Positions 10,072-22,875 of a stretch of 64,000 nt of DNA are shown here, in pieces. The position numbers and the translations under genes are program-made. The notes under the pieces are model-generated. The model saw only the letters and a program-made list of their open reading frames with translations. It was not told where the DNA came from and ran no database searches. How positions within the stretch are numbered: the first letter of the stretch is position 1; each line of letters starts with the position of its first letter. This DNA is from Epiperipatus broadwayi (lineage: Eukaryota > Onychophora > Udeonychophora > Euonychophora > Peripatidae): the NCBI GenBank assembly GCA_028023455.1, contig JAQFVV010006238.1, forward strand, positions 5,772,572-5,836,571. Direction: 5' to 3'.

Positions 10072-13000
10072 TATGAAAAATCCCTCATTATATTAAACTA
10101 CAGGATATTAATTTGTTTTATTATTATTGTTAGAAATGTACCTGAGATGTTAAATAATTATAGAGATGTATAAAATGATGATGAATAATATCAGTTAATG
10201 TTAGATTTTAATATTATTTTATAAAGGAATAGTAATTAATTTATTGTTTTTCCATAATAAATTTGATAAGTTGTAAGTTAAGATTATTCTATAAGTGTTT
10301 CTAAGACATGAGAATATTACAAGTTGTTTTGTTATATGCATTTAGTAGGGGGTAATATTCTTATGCCATTGGGAATGTATCTTTCAGGATACACCCTCAA
10401 TGTTAAGCCATTGTACCTTGCTGGATGTCTCATGTGAAGAGTTTTCATGATTTTTTTTATTAGTATTTTAATTAAACTACTTGTTAATTGTAATTAATGA
10501 GTTAGTTGTAATTTAAATTATTAGTAAAATAAATGAACTGAGTATTTAGTTTGGAACCCTAATTATTTATTTATTGTTATTATTATATTTTACTTGGTTA
10601 ATTTATTATATTTAGTTATTATGAAATATTAATTTTGTTAGATAGGAATGCATTTTGAGCTAATTATAATATTATTTATCTTTAATAGTTATTGCTTACA
10701 TAACTTGTTTATAGTTTATTCTATTTATCGATAGTTAGCTGGAGAGTCTTTAGGTTTGATTTACCTTAAGCAAGAGTACAATACATATTATAATGCAAAA
10801 GAGCCAATGATAATGAATTACTATATGTAAAATATCAGAAATTTGCCTAATTAGTATTCCCTTGACAACAACTTATCCATACCCTATTGATTGTCATAAG
10901 CATGGGAGTTGTGGTAATGCAATTAAATATAAAAAGCAGTTAACTGTTGGCATTTATGATTTATTATATTTAAAGTATTGCATATTGATTTGTTTGAAAA
11001 GTTATAAAAATGAATCTTTTATTAATTTACTTTCAAACAGTGTATCTTTTGCTATTATAATGTTTTCAAATATTTATTAAATAAGTACAATGCTTGTAAT
11101 GACAATTATGTATACATGGTGAATTAAAAGGGAAAACTAGAATTACAAACATAAGGAAGAATTACCTGAGTATAAATAGATATAAGATAGTATTATTCTG
11201 GGCAAGAGGTAAACCTGAATACATGGTCTACTGTTAACACACAAGTAGGCCAATTATGCTCACCCAACTCACCTAGACAAATTGCTTCACACTACCAAGA
11301 GTCACTTAGTCAATCCAGAGTTCAGTCAGATCACCACTGGAAAAATTACTGCAACTATGGAGGCTTAGGTATTGTATGCTAAATCTGATGTGATCAGTTA
11401 AATATTATCCATTTTGATAACATAAATATCTGACCTTCTAATTATTAACAAAACCACTTTCAGCAATATCTTAGACAGAAGAAACAAAGCATTCTACCAG
11501 CAATCATTCTTTCAATGCAATCAGAGACCATGTTTCCTCAAATAATACTTTTGGAGCTAGGAGTATATCACAGCTTTTAAATTTTATAAGTTTGTTCAGA
11601 AAGAATTTCTCCTCTTGAATTACACCGGGATTGAAAACCATTTTATGAGTAGACCAGAATGCATAGTTGATGAATAACGAAAGCCTAATAATAGTAGGCA
11701 GATTCAATTTTTATCTGTTTTAATCATGTTTCTTTTACAGTCCAGTTTAACTTAGAACTGAGTAGAAAGTGGATTCCACTTATTGCCTAATTGTGTATTA
11801 CTTTCACAACATATTGCTCATAATCTATGTGTTTATTTAAGTATGAAAACTTTAACAATGTAATGCATATATGCAAGTAATTTCATTTATAAATCCAATG
11901 ATAAAATGAATAAAGAAAATAAATTTTAAGAGTAAGCTTACTTCAACCTATTGAAAGAGGTAAGCCTAGATATCGATAATTGTATGATAAAAATCACATA
12001 ATGATAAAAATTATTATTGCTAATCAATAAGAAACCACAAAGCATTATTCAACTTTAAGTATTATTAAAGTCAGTACAAAATGGTGATTTTAATTTAGGA
12101 AGATTTAGTTGGCTTATGCGTTGTACATTTTTACGTCATTCAAAAAATTAAAAGATCAGATAATTTAATGGGTTTTTTTTTGCTTGAGAATTCAAAAGTT
12201 GAGCACCGAAAGTACCAGCAGTAGAATCGATTTGAGGACATCACAATCCAGTGCCTGACCCTCTACCAATGCATTAAACCAAGAAGGATAAAACTATTTC
12301 TATTAATAAAATAACTCACTTAGTCTATAGCACTGAAAATGGTAGAATTTTAATTAATATCGAAGTTTACAAACTAAAATCAATTCTGTATTACTTATCG
12401 CAATCTAAAAGATAATCGTTTTTTTCTTTACATTTCTTTTTTATATATATATACAAATTCCATTACAATTCAATTAAAGGAGTTTTGTAATCTTTTAAAA
12501 GAGAAAGAATTTCTACTAGTTTAGCAATTAGTGCAACAAAATTTTAATTAGATTTCTTTTAGCAATCAACTCCTTTAGCTTTATTTTCTCATCTAAAATC
12601 TTAGAAAAAACGTTACCATTTAATTCATTAAAAAGAATCTTTTTTTTTCTGAGTGCTGGGAAAAATAACTGTGTCTGCTTAATGTTCTTTATGTAATTCA
12701 GATTAATCAATTAACCCCATCAAATGTCTTAAATAAAGTAGTTTTTTTAATTATATACTTAGAAACATTTATTTTAAACCTTCAATTTAATATAAAAAAA
12801 ATTATATAAATATACTTAGGATTTTTTTTTTTCTGTAGCTGATCCATAAACCAGTCTAGTTAACCATCTAATATCGGTAGATTAACGGATATCTAGTTAT
12901 TTTTAAAGATTGTGTAAACTGAGACGAAGATCTGTCAAATCATTATCCAGTGTGTAAACTGAGATGAAAATCTGTCAAATCTTTACCCCTTAGTACTCCT

Positions 13001-13280
13001 TTTTCTTTCACTACTATTTTACTAAACTCTATCAGAGACGTATCTTCCTGAAAGTTTGTGATGATGGTATTTTAGATATGTTAAACTATTTCCATCATTT
13101 ATCATTAAATGTTAAATGTCTAGATATTTTAAACTTTAAACAACTGCCAGAAATACCACACAAGAACAATCTAGATTAGTAGATTACACAAAATTTCAAG
13201 TGATATGATTCTCCACTCCTCTTCAAGTGCTACTATCTCATCAGTGGTTAAACTTACACTTTTAGATTCTTAAAATAGGC
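10072..13280. other. A+T-rich stretch without recognised genes
   Basis: Short frames at 10862-11080, 11504-11707 and 12528-12710 have A+T-driven composition and no motif. A more complex patch at 11200-11400 and another at 12200-12290 may be old repeat remnants. The 12220-12240 motif GTAGAATCGATTTGAGGAC recurs, inverted, near 23690-23710. Confidence 0.4.
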
Positions 13281-13284
13281 AATG

Positions 13285-13400
13285 TTGTACTTAACAGCTA
13301 TTCTGCCAAACCTTTGACAGAATACCTTAGTTGGTTGGAGCATTGCCTTAAAATTTAATATTCAAGAATCTAAAGGTGCAAGTTCAACACCTATGTTAGC
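13285..13400 (+). repeat. tRNA-like (SINE head-like) fragment
   Basis: TACCTTAGTTGGTTGGAGCA resembles the D-arm and box A of a tRNA. Downstream, AGGTG...CACCT around AAGTTCAA resembles a T-arm/box B. The T-loop is two bases too long and no acceptor stem is evident, so it is not a functional tRNA gene. A decayed tRNA-derived SINE head is the best guess. A weaker inverted relation to 13250-13290 (TTAGATTCTTAAAATAGGCA) also exists. Confidence 0.3.
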
Positions 13401-13749
13401 ATTATCAGTGGCCAGACCAGCAACCTCTGAAAAATAGTAATAATAGCACCAGAAATGTTGTGTAATCTATTGACCTGTGCTGACTTCCGTTTTGGAAAAA
13501 TTTAAATAAATCTTAAAATTTTCTAGCCAATCAATATTTCATGATAGATGTTCAATAGTCCAGCATATTATGACATCTATCAGAGAGATTTTTGTCTTTA
13601 AATTAGTGATTTAAAAAGTGTTTAGTCATTATCTACATTAAAAAATTCATATTACCAAAAATGGAATTGGAAAAATCTACTGTAAAAGAATACTTAGAAC
13701 TAATATGTCTTTTGACATTAGAATACTTGCTTATTTGTATCTTGGGTTA

Positions 13750-13840
13750 TACACCATATATTAATAGCTTTAGCAATATAAAATCGATTTTATATTGCTA
13801 AGACTATTTTATATTGCTAAGACTATTAATATATAGTGTA
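13750..13840. repeat. Short hairpin (MITE-like inverted repeat)
   Basis: The left arm TACACCATATATTAATAGCT...GCAATATAAAAT pairs with the right arm ending ATTAATATATAGTGTA, about 35 bp each with few mismatches. The middle segment TTTATATTGCTAAGACTA is partly duplicated. No coding capacity. Confidence 0.6.
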
Positions 13841-14829
13841 TCTGAACTTAGTTCAGTCCCATGTGGCTATTTGAGTTAGATAGCTGAATTTTTAGACATA
13901 TGGATGTCTGAAGATTTCAGATTTTCTTCTCAATACTTATACATTAGATAAAGTGTTGGGCTTGTCCTAGTATTTTTAATCTAATGAATATCCTGGCACC
14001 TCACTGATGATGCTAGATGTAGAAACCAGTCTGGGGTTGGGGTTATATTCTCAAAGCTTATTAAGAGCTTGTTTTGCAGGCTCTATATATAACATTTGTA
14101 AATACGAGCTTTATTAAAATTAGGTCATGTGACATCTGACATTAGGTTTACACATCTTTGTATAAATATATAAAGTAATTATATCTACAGTATAAAGATA
14201 TGGATTTAATGTAATGCATAGTGATTAGATGTTTTTATATCTTTCATATATCATTTGTAATAATGCTGATTGTAATTTTATAAATAAAGTATAAGGGGGA
14301 AAGTCTTTAAACTCATGGTTCAAGAATTTGCTTTGTGCAAACTTTATGGCTTATTTTTAAGCATAATTTTCAAAAATCTTTAACACCTCCACAATCATTG
14401 ATATCTTTGCATAATGTGCAAATACGTATATTACTGTTGCTGCTTGTTGAAAACTTCTACTGATACTTAAATGTCCAGGTGATGAAATTAGAGTCTTTAT
14501 TAAAATCATTGTGATTATCTATGATTACTAAATTAACTTTCAAAGATAAATTGTTGGAATATATCTAGAGTATTTATATATCTATGATCCACTTATGCTT
14601 TAAAGTTTGCCATCTTTTGCCATATAAATTGACATTAATATAGAAAGTGGAATTGATATTTACAACTTTTTTTCAAAATGATTCTTTAAATCTTTGAAAG
14701 TTAAAGTTACTTAATTAATTAAATAAAATGTACTATCAAATATTTAGCAATCATTAATAATAAGTAATGAAGATGAAAATTTCACTGTCCAGACTAATAA
14801 GTAAGTACCTTTACATGTTATTAGTGCTT

Positions 14830-15330
14830 TGTTATTCTCAGGAATAGATGGATATGAAAGTGAGAGAGGACACTGAATTGTGGAGAATGAAGAAAAAGAA
14901 AAAAATGGTAAATATGAATTTTTCATTAAAAAATGGACATGAAAAAATAGAAAAAAATACGGAAGCATGCAAAAGCTTAGAAAAATTGAATTTTATTTTG
15001 ACTGACAGAAAATATGTATTTCAAGATTTAGGGTTTTTATGATCTGTTAACAAGATGTAAGATACATATTAATGCAAAACTAGGAAAAACAAAATTCATT
15101 AAGAATGATATTATTAACAGTTGACATTTCTAATCATCAGAAAATTCCAGTGAATTTAAATTAGAATTTGATAATTATTTTAAAATATTGATAGATTTTG
15201 AAGATGACTCAAACTTAAGTAAGATTAATATGAATATATCTGAAATTTTACTAAGAACTTCAATAATGTTAATATTAAAACAAAGCAACTGACCAGTAAA
15301 TTTTTAACCAAGATAAAATAAAGTATGAAT
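14830..15330 (+). pseudogene. Eroded RTE fragment (endonuclease part)
   Basis: Stretches line up with the intact RTE at 5407-7947: GAGAGAGGACACTGAATTGT parallels ...NERGHRLVEF, AAAAAATGGACATGAAAAA parallels KWTWK, and TTTATTTTGACTGACAGAAA parallels YILTNRKYIFQD. The remaining text (AATTCCAGTGAATTTAAATTAG, cf. NEFKLEL) continues the same order. Many stops and indels are present. The 64-residue frame at 14848-15042 is part of this relic and is not a gene. Confidence 0.75.
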
Positions 15331-16029
15331 AAGGTAGAAATATAATTTTTTGGTACTTGTAAGTTCTAAGTAAACCAAGATGGCAGCTCATATTTTTGAT
15401 AAATGTATAGTTTTGGGGCAATCAAAAATGTTTACAAAAAATGCCTGCTAGAAAATGTCATATTTAATATTTACATTTTATTTTTTATTACTATTATTTT
15501 AAAAAAAGAAATCATTGTGGAAAAATTAACAATTTTTTTAATTAATTTATTAACAGAAAAATGGAAAAAAAATATAAATACAATTTATATGCTTTATTTA
15601 TGTCATTGGTATGCAATCATATCGTGACCATTAATGCAAACTTTTCAGAAGAACAGGACCTGCACCTTTGAAAATAGTCCACTGCATCATCTTCCATGAT
15701 AGGAAGAGCCCAAATTTTTATCATTATGACAATTTACCAAAAAAAAAAAAAACTGCTGAAAAAAAAAACACGCTGAATTGAACAAAAGTATGGCAAAGTT
15801 AAGAATATCTCGTCGATTCCCACATTATAATGTAAGTTAAAAAAATTTAAATGAAGCATTTTAATGAAATTTATTGGAATTTATTTATTTTTTAAATTTA
15901 ACAATCGATTTACTAATTTTGATTTAATTTAACAACTATCACTTAATCAGTAGATTATAGACTCTTGAAACTGTACATTATTCAAAAATACTGGTCGACA
16001 TCTTGGTCTATTTGGAGTTTTATAAAATG

Positions 16030-16535
16030 GGTAAATAATGAAATAAGAAAAATATAATGGTAAATGGCCAAGAAAAAATAACAGAAGTGTAACACAACCT
16101 TTTGATATTAATGGGAAACTTGTTTCAGCATATAAAAAGAAGAGATAAAACTAAAAAGAGGATCACTAAATTAAATAAGTAGACGAGTTCTGAAAAATTA
16201 TATAATAATAATGGATGAGAAAACAAAATATCTTTTAAAATTATTCATGTAAAATACAAAGTATTAGATGGGATGTGGAAATAAATCTATGAAAAAAAAG
16301 AAAAGCTTCGGGTAAAGATGGAGTTATTATTGACATTGTAAAAAAAGCAAGTGAAGAAAAAAGTAAATGTGTTGACAATGCTATACATCAAATGACTTAA
16401 TTGGAAAGATGCAATAGATCATTGGGAAAGGCAATATTAATATTGACATAAAAAAGGGTGATAAAGATATGACCAAATTAAAGAATTATCATTTTTCTGT
16501 CAGTTCTATATTGTACCAGTCGAAAATGTATGTCC
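16030..16535 (+). pseudogene. Eroded RTE fragment (linker and start of reverse transcriptase)
   Basis: The order of weak matches to the intact RTE is preserved: a lysine-rich linker, then GGTAAAGATGGAGTTATTAT (cf. GNDGIIINI), AAAGGGTGATAAAGATATGA (KKGDKE), and TTAAAGAATTATC (RNY). Heavily mutated, with no open frame. Confidence 0.6.
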
Positions 16536-16539
16536 ATCC

Positions 16540-19370
16540 AACAAGATTTAGAATCTAAGCAAAAGTAGCCTGAATGCAAACATGCCCAAGATACACAGGT
16601 CAGGAGCAATCATGAATTCTAACCTATTTGCCTATTCCCCAAATCTATAATATTATGAACGACACCTACAGTGATACCACATAAATTCATTATATCCTGG
16701 CCCAGTGCTACAACATTTTACATGAGACTCAACTGGTGATGATGAGAGATTGAGTGAACCCAAGCTATTAAGTTATGAGTATACATAAATATAAATATTA
16801 ATAAGGAGATTCGAATAACTGGATTAAGTTTAAAATATACATATTTATTTTGAACAAAATTAACGATGAGTTTTATATATATAATCAACTCTACGCTTGT
16901 AAAACTTTATTTGTATTACAACCATTCAAGAAACTTATTACAATTATTTCTATTTTGACAAATATTAATTTAGTGTGGCGGTTACAAGAAATGGATTTAT
17001 CGGAGTGGTTTGGTGGACGTTTTATACATAAAAAATACATTTATAAAGATACAATCGAGTTTTGCTGATTAGACGATTTCAATACATAAGTTTATTCTGT
17101 TTAGATATTTGATTTATAATAATTAAAATGATTATACAGTTTGATCGGCAGAATAAAACATTATTTCTTTTACATTTTCAGTAGTTAACGATAGAATATA
17201 GTGAAAACTCAATAATTGCGGGAAAGGCTTATTTCAATAAAGAGGGAGGGCAGCTTCATGAGAAGTTGGATTTAAACTCCAACAAATAAAGAAAAAACGT
17301 TTTATTATCACATATCATTATGATTTACTTTGCTAAACAGGCTGGAAAACTAACTGTAAGAAATGGCGGTGCTAGCATATTATCAGTGAGAGGAAATGGC
17401 ACATTTGGCTAGGATAAGGTCATTGTCCAATTTTCTATAACGATGGTACCTGCCAGCTTCATGCTAAAGAGGTACAGAAACAAAAGGTAGGTAGGAAGAT
17501 TCTAGGTGCCAGACCATGGTGCATCCATACATTGCTTCATCTACTCTAACCTGCATGTTCTAGAAGTAAATGTACACTTCTTTTATGAACGAGAATATGA
17601 ACGACAAAGCTTTGAATCCCTGGAGTGAGGTACAGGCGATTCAAAACAGTATATAATATATATACTTGGAGGGGAAGAATGACTAAGGAAAATGATCGTG
17701 ACTCCCTGGAGTAAAGTACAGGGGAATCAGATCGAAGCCTTATGCGGTTTATGAATAATTGGACATATGCTAGCAATGCTATCGTAATAATATAAAACCA
17801 TTAAATTTAAATATTAAAGAAAAGCCTTAAATGGTTTAACAAATACGTAATGATATGCTAAAATAATGACCCATGTAATCTAAAGTCATTGATCATAAAT
17901 TAAACTATCATTAATGAAGTGTGCATTGCTCCCCCTTCTTGAATCAATGTTTTCACATAGAGAACAAAAACTAAAATTCACTCACTTAATAGTGCAAATT
18001 GCAAAACAAATTTAAGTCGCCAGCCTTGTTGGCAATTATGACCAATAAGAAATTAATAAAACTAACGGAGACCAATATCCACTCTGGATTGCAAAAGTAT
18101 TTATACATTTTGTATAAATTTACGATAAAACATTTATTTAAAAAAAGGTATTCATTTAAAGCACAAACCCAATCTTACGAGATATTTAAAATAAGTAATA
18201 AGAACTCATTAACCCCCCCCCTTTTTTTTTTTTCCTAAGTTTGTAAGATCGGATTTAATTGGCATTTACAAAGAAACTTAAGTGAGAAAATATAAAAATA
18301 TTATTAAAATTAAATTATAACCGCACTAAATGATAAAAATAATACAAAGCGTGAGTTGGATGACAAATTAGTTTATGTAGTAAAGAACTGATATAAAAGA
18401 TTAACAGAACTTTAAAAAAACATTAAACATAAAGAAAATATTAGTTTACAAATTAAATTACAACATTAAAATGGGTTAAGGCGGTTATACAGTCTTTGGG
18501 TTGGTTATCTCAGGATTCCATGAAGTATTGATGAATTTTCTATGACAGGTGGCATTCTTGGAGCTACAACTCGGCACAAGTTAGGCTGAAGATGGAGGGC
18601 AGCAGCTTAGGCCCACAAAATTTCAACGGACATGAAGTCACCTAGCAACGATTGACCAAACTCTCACATAAATAGATTTTTGGCCCTATTTATGTCAGTT
18701 TTTAGCCACTCAAAGAATATTTATTTTAATTAGGTTTCCTGGCTCTAATGGATCCTTAACTTAGAAGAGTTTTTACTCTATTGTTAGTAGAGATGCAGTT
18801 GTGATATAACTGTCTAAAATTAATTCAAACCAATTTCCTGTTTGGAAATGGATTTGACAAAAAATGTTAATAGCTAACTAAATTCCATTAGCTTTATTTT
18901 AGATTTAATTTTTTCTTAACTTTAATTTACAAATTCCCTTTTTAACAATCATGAAACAAACTTCCCACCCCTTCAATTATTTTTAGACAGTCAACTATTG
19001 CACCTTCATCTTGAATTTATATTTTTAGTTTTAAGACAAAAGTAATTATAAAGTATTAAAATAAAAGTTAAAAAAATACAATTTTAAAAGGCACAAAATT
19101 ATTTAATATTTTTAATTACATACATAAGCTCCTGTAATATACCTGTATATATCTGAGTCGCATCTATGAAAGTTAATATTTAAAATAATTAAAGAAGATT
19201 TTTTATTTCAGATTTGTATTTATAAATCTCATAGACGCTTCTCAGAAATGTACGCATAGTTTATATACATTTTACAACAACAAAAAAAGAAGCATGGTGA
19301 CACGTGGGCTGTGGTAGAACTGTGAAACTCGATCTTGAACTAAGGTCGACTGTTTCAATATAAAGTAATC
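16540..19370. other. Mixed A+T-rich DNA with a few more complex blocks, no gene recognised
   Basis: Blocks of higher complexity lie at 16540-16760, 17200-17780 and 18480-18720. The 17.2-17.8 kb block contains two copies of a CCCTGGAGT(G/A)A motif (17619 and 17704), suggesting an internal duplication. None has a sustained frame with splice signals that I could support. A C-run/T-run at 18210-18235 is simple sequence. Confidence 0.35.
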
Positions 19371-19374
19371 AATA

Positions 19375-19925
19375 TAATTACAACTCATCTGCAGCAAACT
19401 TTAGACACAACGCAATCAAAATTATTAGATGGATTTAAAAGTGAATGTCTTGATATAATTTATAAAAAAACAAAAAACAAATATGAATTGCCATTATGTT
19501 TTGTATTTATAAAAAATGAAAAAAGCATTTGATTCTATAAATATTTTCACAGTAATTAAAGTTTACTATTACCAAGATGTCAATCCTGGATGTAACTACA
19601 TTCTAAATAATATTTATTAAAATGCAACAATAATGATTAGATCAAATATTAATATTTAAAAAGGTATATGACTAGGTGATTCCATATCTCCAAAATGTTT
19701 TACAGCCTCTTTACAAGAAGTATTTTGAAGATGAAGGTAGAATACTAGAAGAATAAAATTACATAAAGATTATTTAAGTTATGCAAATTAAGTGGATGAT
19801 GGGGTTGATTTTGCAAATAATATTTTAGAGCTCTATAAAATGTTGCAAAAGTTGAGTGGAATTCACGACAAATGTCAAAAAAGACATATGTTAATGTTCA
19901 ATAGATTTTGATAATCATGATTGAA
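19375..19925 (+). pseudogene. Eroded RTE fragment (reverse transcriptase palm)
   Basis: Matches the intact RTE in order: ACAACTCATCTGCAGCAAAC (TTRLQRTL), AAAAAGCATTTGATTCTATA (KAFDSI), GGTGATTCCATATCTCCAAA (GDSISPK), GATGGGGTTGATTTTGCAAA (DDVVVFAN). Several stops and frameshifts. It starts abruptly near 19375 after unrelated sequence, consistent with truncation. Confidence 0.75.
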
Positions 19926-20341
19926 AAAATTTAACCCATTTTAAATATTGTAACATTTTCCATCAATTTAGACTTTATGCATTATAAATTATTAATGTAT
20001 TTGTTAATTAAGTTATGTCTGCATTAATTCATTCTGGGTATAAGAAAGCTTCACAGAACATAAGTACATTTCCTGATTAACTGATCTCATTTTTTTTATT
20101 TGGATCTGCATTGCCAGTGGAATCACTTTTTTATTTATTTAAAAGGGTGCCAGGGCTAGACCTACTGATACTTGTCACATTGTCAATTTGAAACAAATAA
20201 CTAAAATGAAGATTGAAATTACATTTTTTGTTATTTTAATCTGTTATATAAAATTTTCTCTGGCTTTGATTATTCATCAAGCATATTGGCATAGGTAATT
20301 TATATATTTATCAAAACAATTTTTAATAGTAAAATCTAATA

Positions 20342-20604
20342 TATAGGGTATCTTAATATATATCTGAGCACTTATAGCATATACATGTAGAGATGGTAAT
20401 CTGGACCAACTGATGATTGCTGGTTTAGCATGAAATACGGTTATTGGTGATTATTTATCTTTTCAACATATATGTGTTCAAGTGTATCAGTGATTATGAG
20501 ATAGTGTAGAAAGTGGTGGGTCATGTGATAGTCTGTGCTCATATACCCTATATATTACATATATAGACACAGGTATATAATAAGCCTGTGTGTTTCAGTT
20601 ATTA
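20342..20604 (+). mobile_element. Hammerhead retrozyme family B, single partial monomer with 17-bp target duplication
   Basis: Perfect 17-bp direct repeats AATAGTAAAATCTAATA flank the insertion (20325-20341 and 20605-20621). Inside, 20403-20449 holds a hammerhead core: CCAA, CTGATGA at 20410-20416, hairpin TGCT-GGTTT-AGCA, GAAA at 20432-20435, then ATTGGTG able to re-pair with CACCAA-like stem I sequence. Stem III is weakened (TACGGTTA), so self-cleavage of this copy is doubtful. The right end (AAGCCTGTGTGTTTCAG) matches the right end of the family B copy at 29.88 kb. Confidence 0.75.
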
Positions 20605-20824
20605 AATAGTAAAATCTAATAAACTAAAATTTAAAATGTACAATGAAAGTTGATATAAAGGTAAATATTTTATTAAGATAAATTAAAATATTTAAATGAG
20701 AATTATTAATAAATTGGAAAGAATACACAGACATTCATCCAGATAATAACATTAATTAAATAATTCAAACAGTTCATATTTCAATTCTCCAATCAGCTGT
20801 AAATGAAAGTTCCTTGAATAATAA

Positions 20825-21175
20825 AACTGTGAATGTCTCTTTATCAGTATTATAAGCTTATAGCTAGTTTATTTTACAAACATATTGAATTAGTCATGAG
20901 TTATGATATGAATAATATCTTACCAGTAAGTTTCATGGTACTACATGAAGAGCTCATTGGTATGTTAACTTTGAGTTCTTCTGTCAGCATATTCATGTTC
21001 CTGGTCTGTTTTAAGGCTAGACTCATAAGCTTTTTGGAGTGGCCTCTTTATGATGAAAGAAGATGTCTGCAAACATTTTGGTTTTTACTCTTGCATGATG
21101 ACTTGGTTCAGCAAATGAGTAGTCCTGGATAGAGGCATTTTCTCTATCCAGAACCCACAGAAATGCCAACCAAAA
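20825..21175. other. Higher-complexity block with weak coding look, unassigned
   Basis: The plus strand has a 99-residue frame at 20833-21132. The minus strand has about 49 open residues around DYSFAEPSHHARVKTKMFADIFFHHKEATPKSL ending in a stop near 21020, and a possible donor (CTG|GTAAGA) near 20924. The two signals conflict and I recognise no family. It may be an old transposon remnant. Confidence 0.25.
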
Positions 21176-21711
21176 AACAAGACCAAACTCTGCTTGAAGT
21201 TATTTGCTTTCTTTTATACTCTTGACCACTTTTGAGATTTCTCTGCACATATATTTTTTTATCTTTTGTTTTGTTAGCAGAAGGCAGATTTTGTACATTT
21301 TTTTTTCATTCTAGCTACTACGTTCTCTTTTTTTATTATAAATTCCTTCAGTGCCATTTTAAATTAGTGTTAGAAGGATATTACTCTGATAATAATCATT
21401 TGCATTTGGAATGTCTTTTTTGTATTTACCTGGATAAACACTCTGTATGCATTTCACCCCCCCTTTTTAACTTTAATTAAATAGATAATATCAAACATAA
21501 ATAACTTTTATTGAACCTATCTAAAAAAGTTAATAACATAAAAAATTGTATTTATTATTAAACTTTTTCAAATTTTTTTAGCTTTTAAATATTACCCTAT
21601 GCCAATGCACTTGTACCACATATATATGAATGATACAGTATTTCCAAATTCTTCACTTCCTTTACTTTGCAATTTATGTATTGTACTTTAAGCACCTTTT
21701 AGTAAACTTTG

Positions 21712-21839
21712 TTTATTGTACTTATATGCATATGCAATCTTATGCTTCAGCTGTCCTGCATTCTTCTTCAGAGTCACTTTGAAGAAGACTGCAGGACAGT
21801 CAAAACATAAGATTGTGAATGCATATATGTACAATAAAA
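21712..21839. repeat. Hairpin element (MITE-like), about 55-bp arms
   Basis: The left arm (TTTATTGTACTTATATGCAT...CAGCTGTCCTGCATTCTTCTT) and right arm (GAAGAAGACTGCAGGACAGT...GCATATATGTACAATAAA) are near-perfect reverse complements around a loop of about 15 bases. No coding capacity. Confidence 0.75.
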
Positions 21840-21889
21840 GGTTTTTGCTAAAAGGAGTTTAAGTATAGCAAATAAATTATATTTTCAGT

Positions 21890-22372
21890 ATCTTGATTAG
21901 GTTATTATAGATTAAATTAATCATAAAATTAAACTTGGATGGGGTGCTTTTGTTGGAAATAATTTAGTATTAAAAGGAAATATACTAATGGGTTTCAAAA
22001 CAAGATTTTTAATGTATATGAGTCTAAGACTTTAGAACTTAATAGATGAGTAACATTCAACAAAGCATGGAGAGATAAAAGATATGTTGAGAATAATAAA
22101 AAGAGATTAAAAATATAATATATGATTGAGAGAATAAACAGATATCACTGACACCTTTGAAACAATTAAGAGATAGTAATGAAACTGGTCTAAATGTATT
22201 GATATAAGAGATTATACTAGATAGACAGTTGAAGTCTTAAACTGAACCTCAAGAGATTAAAAAGACTTAAAAAAAGACATTATAAGAGATGCATGGTTAA
22301 AGTAAAGACATGTATTGCTGTAGTATAGAGAATATAGATTGTATAAGTGGCATTAAACTTGGAGAAATTTTC
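21890..22372 (+). pseudogene. Eroded RTE 3' fragment, plus strand
   Basis: AATCATAAAATTAAACTTGG parallels NHRIKLGWSAFGRNN of the intact RTE. GGAAATATACTAATGGGTTT parallels GNMPMCLK. The following text tracks the C-terminal region to GGAGAAATTTTCATC (GETFIL). Frames are destroyed. It meets an inverted RTE tail at about 22375, so two 3' ends converge. Confidence 0.75.
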
Positions 22373-22875
22373 ATCATCATCATTACCAACCATTATCCAT
22401 TCAATCCACAGCAGAATATGTCTCTCCAAGTTCAATCCATCTTCTCTGATCTCTAGACTCTCTTCTCCAGATCACCCCAGCACACTTCCTTATTTCATTT
22501 ATCCAACTCATATATAGTCACTTTCTAGGTCTTTTACAATATCTTGGAATCCAATTTAAGATTTTAGATATCCATTTATTATCATCTCTTTTAGCAATAT
22601 GTCCAATCCAACTCTGCTACTGTATTTTAAGTCTTTCAATAATAACTGTAACACTTGTTTATCCTCTCACCATGTATTTTGTTTTTGATCTCTTCTTGTT
22701 ACTCCTAACATACATCTCTTCATACTTCATTAAGTAGTCTGACATCTCTGTATTTCTCTTCTGCTAGGTATCCAAACCTCAGATCAATAAGTAAAAACTG
22801 GTAACCCATTTATTAAAAACCTGCCTTTTCAAACACATGGGCATATTTCTTTTTAATGGAAAAATTTTCCTCATA
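22373..22875 (-). pseudogene. Eroded RTE 3' fragment, minus strand
   Basis: On the minus strand this matches the C-terminal third of the RTE, from the tail (CATCATCATCATT reads GATGATGATG) and CAATCCACAGCAG (cf. LQWIDND) to CCTTTTCAAACACATGGGCA (cf. NMPMCLKR). Stops and indels occur throughout. It is tail-to-tail with the 21890-22372 copy. Confidence 0.75.

Noticed and set aside
20833-21132. 99-residue plus-strand frame
   Set aside because: It conflicts with a better-looking minus-strand frame over the same bases and has no recognised motif; neither could be supported as a gene.
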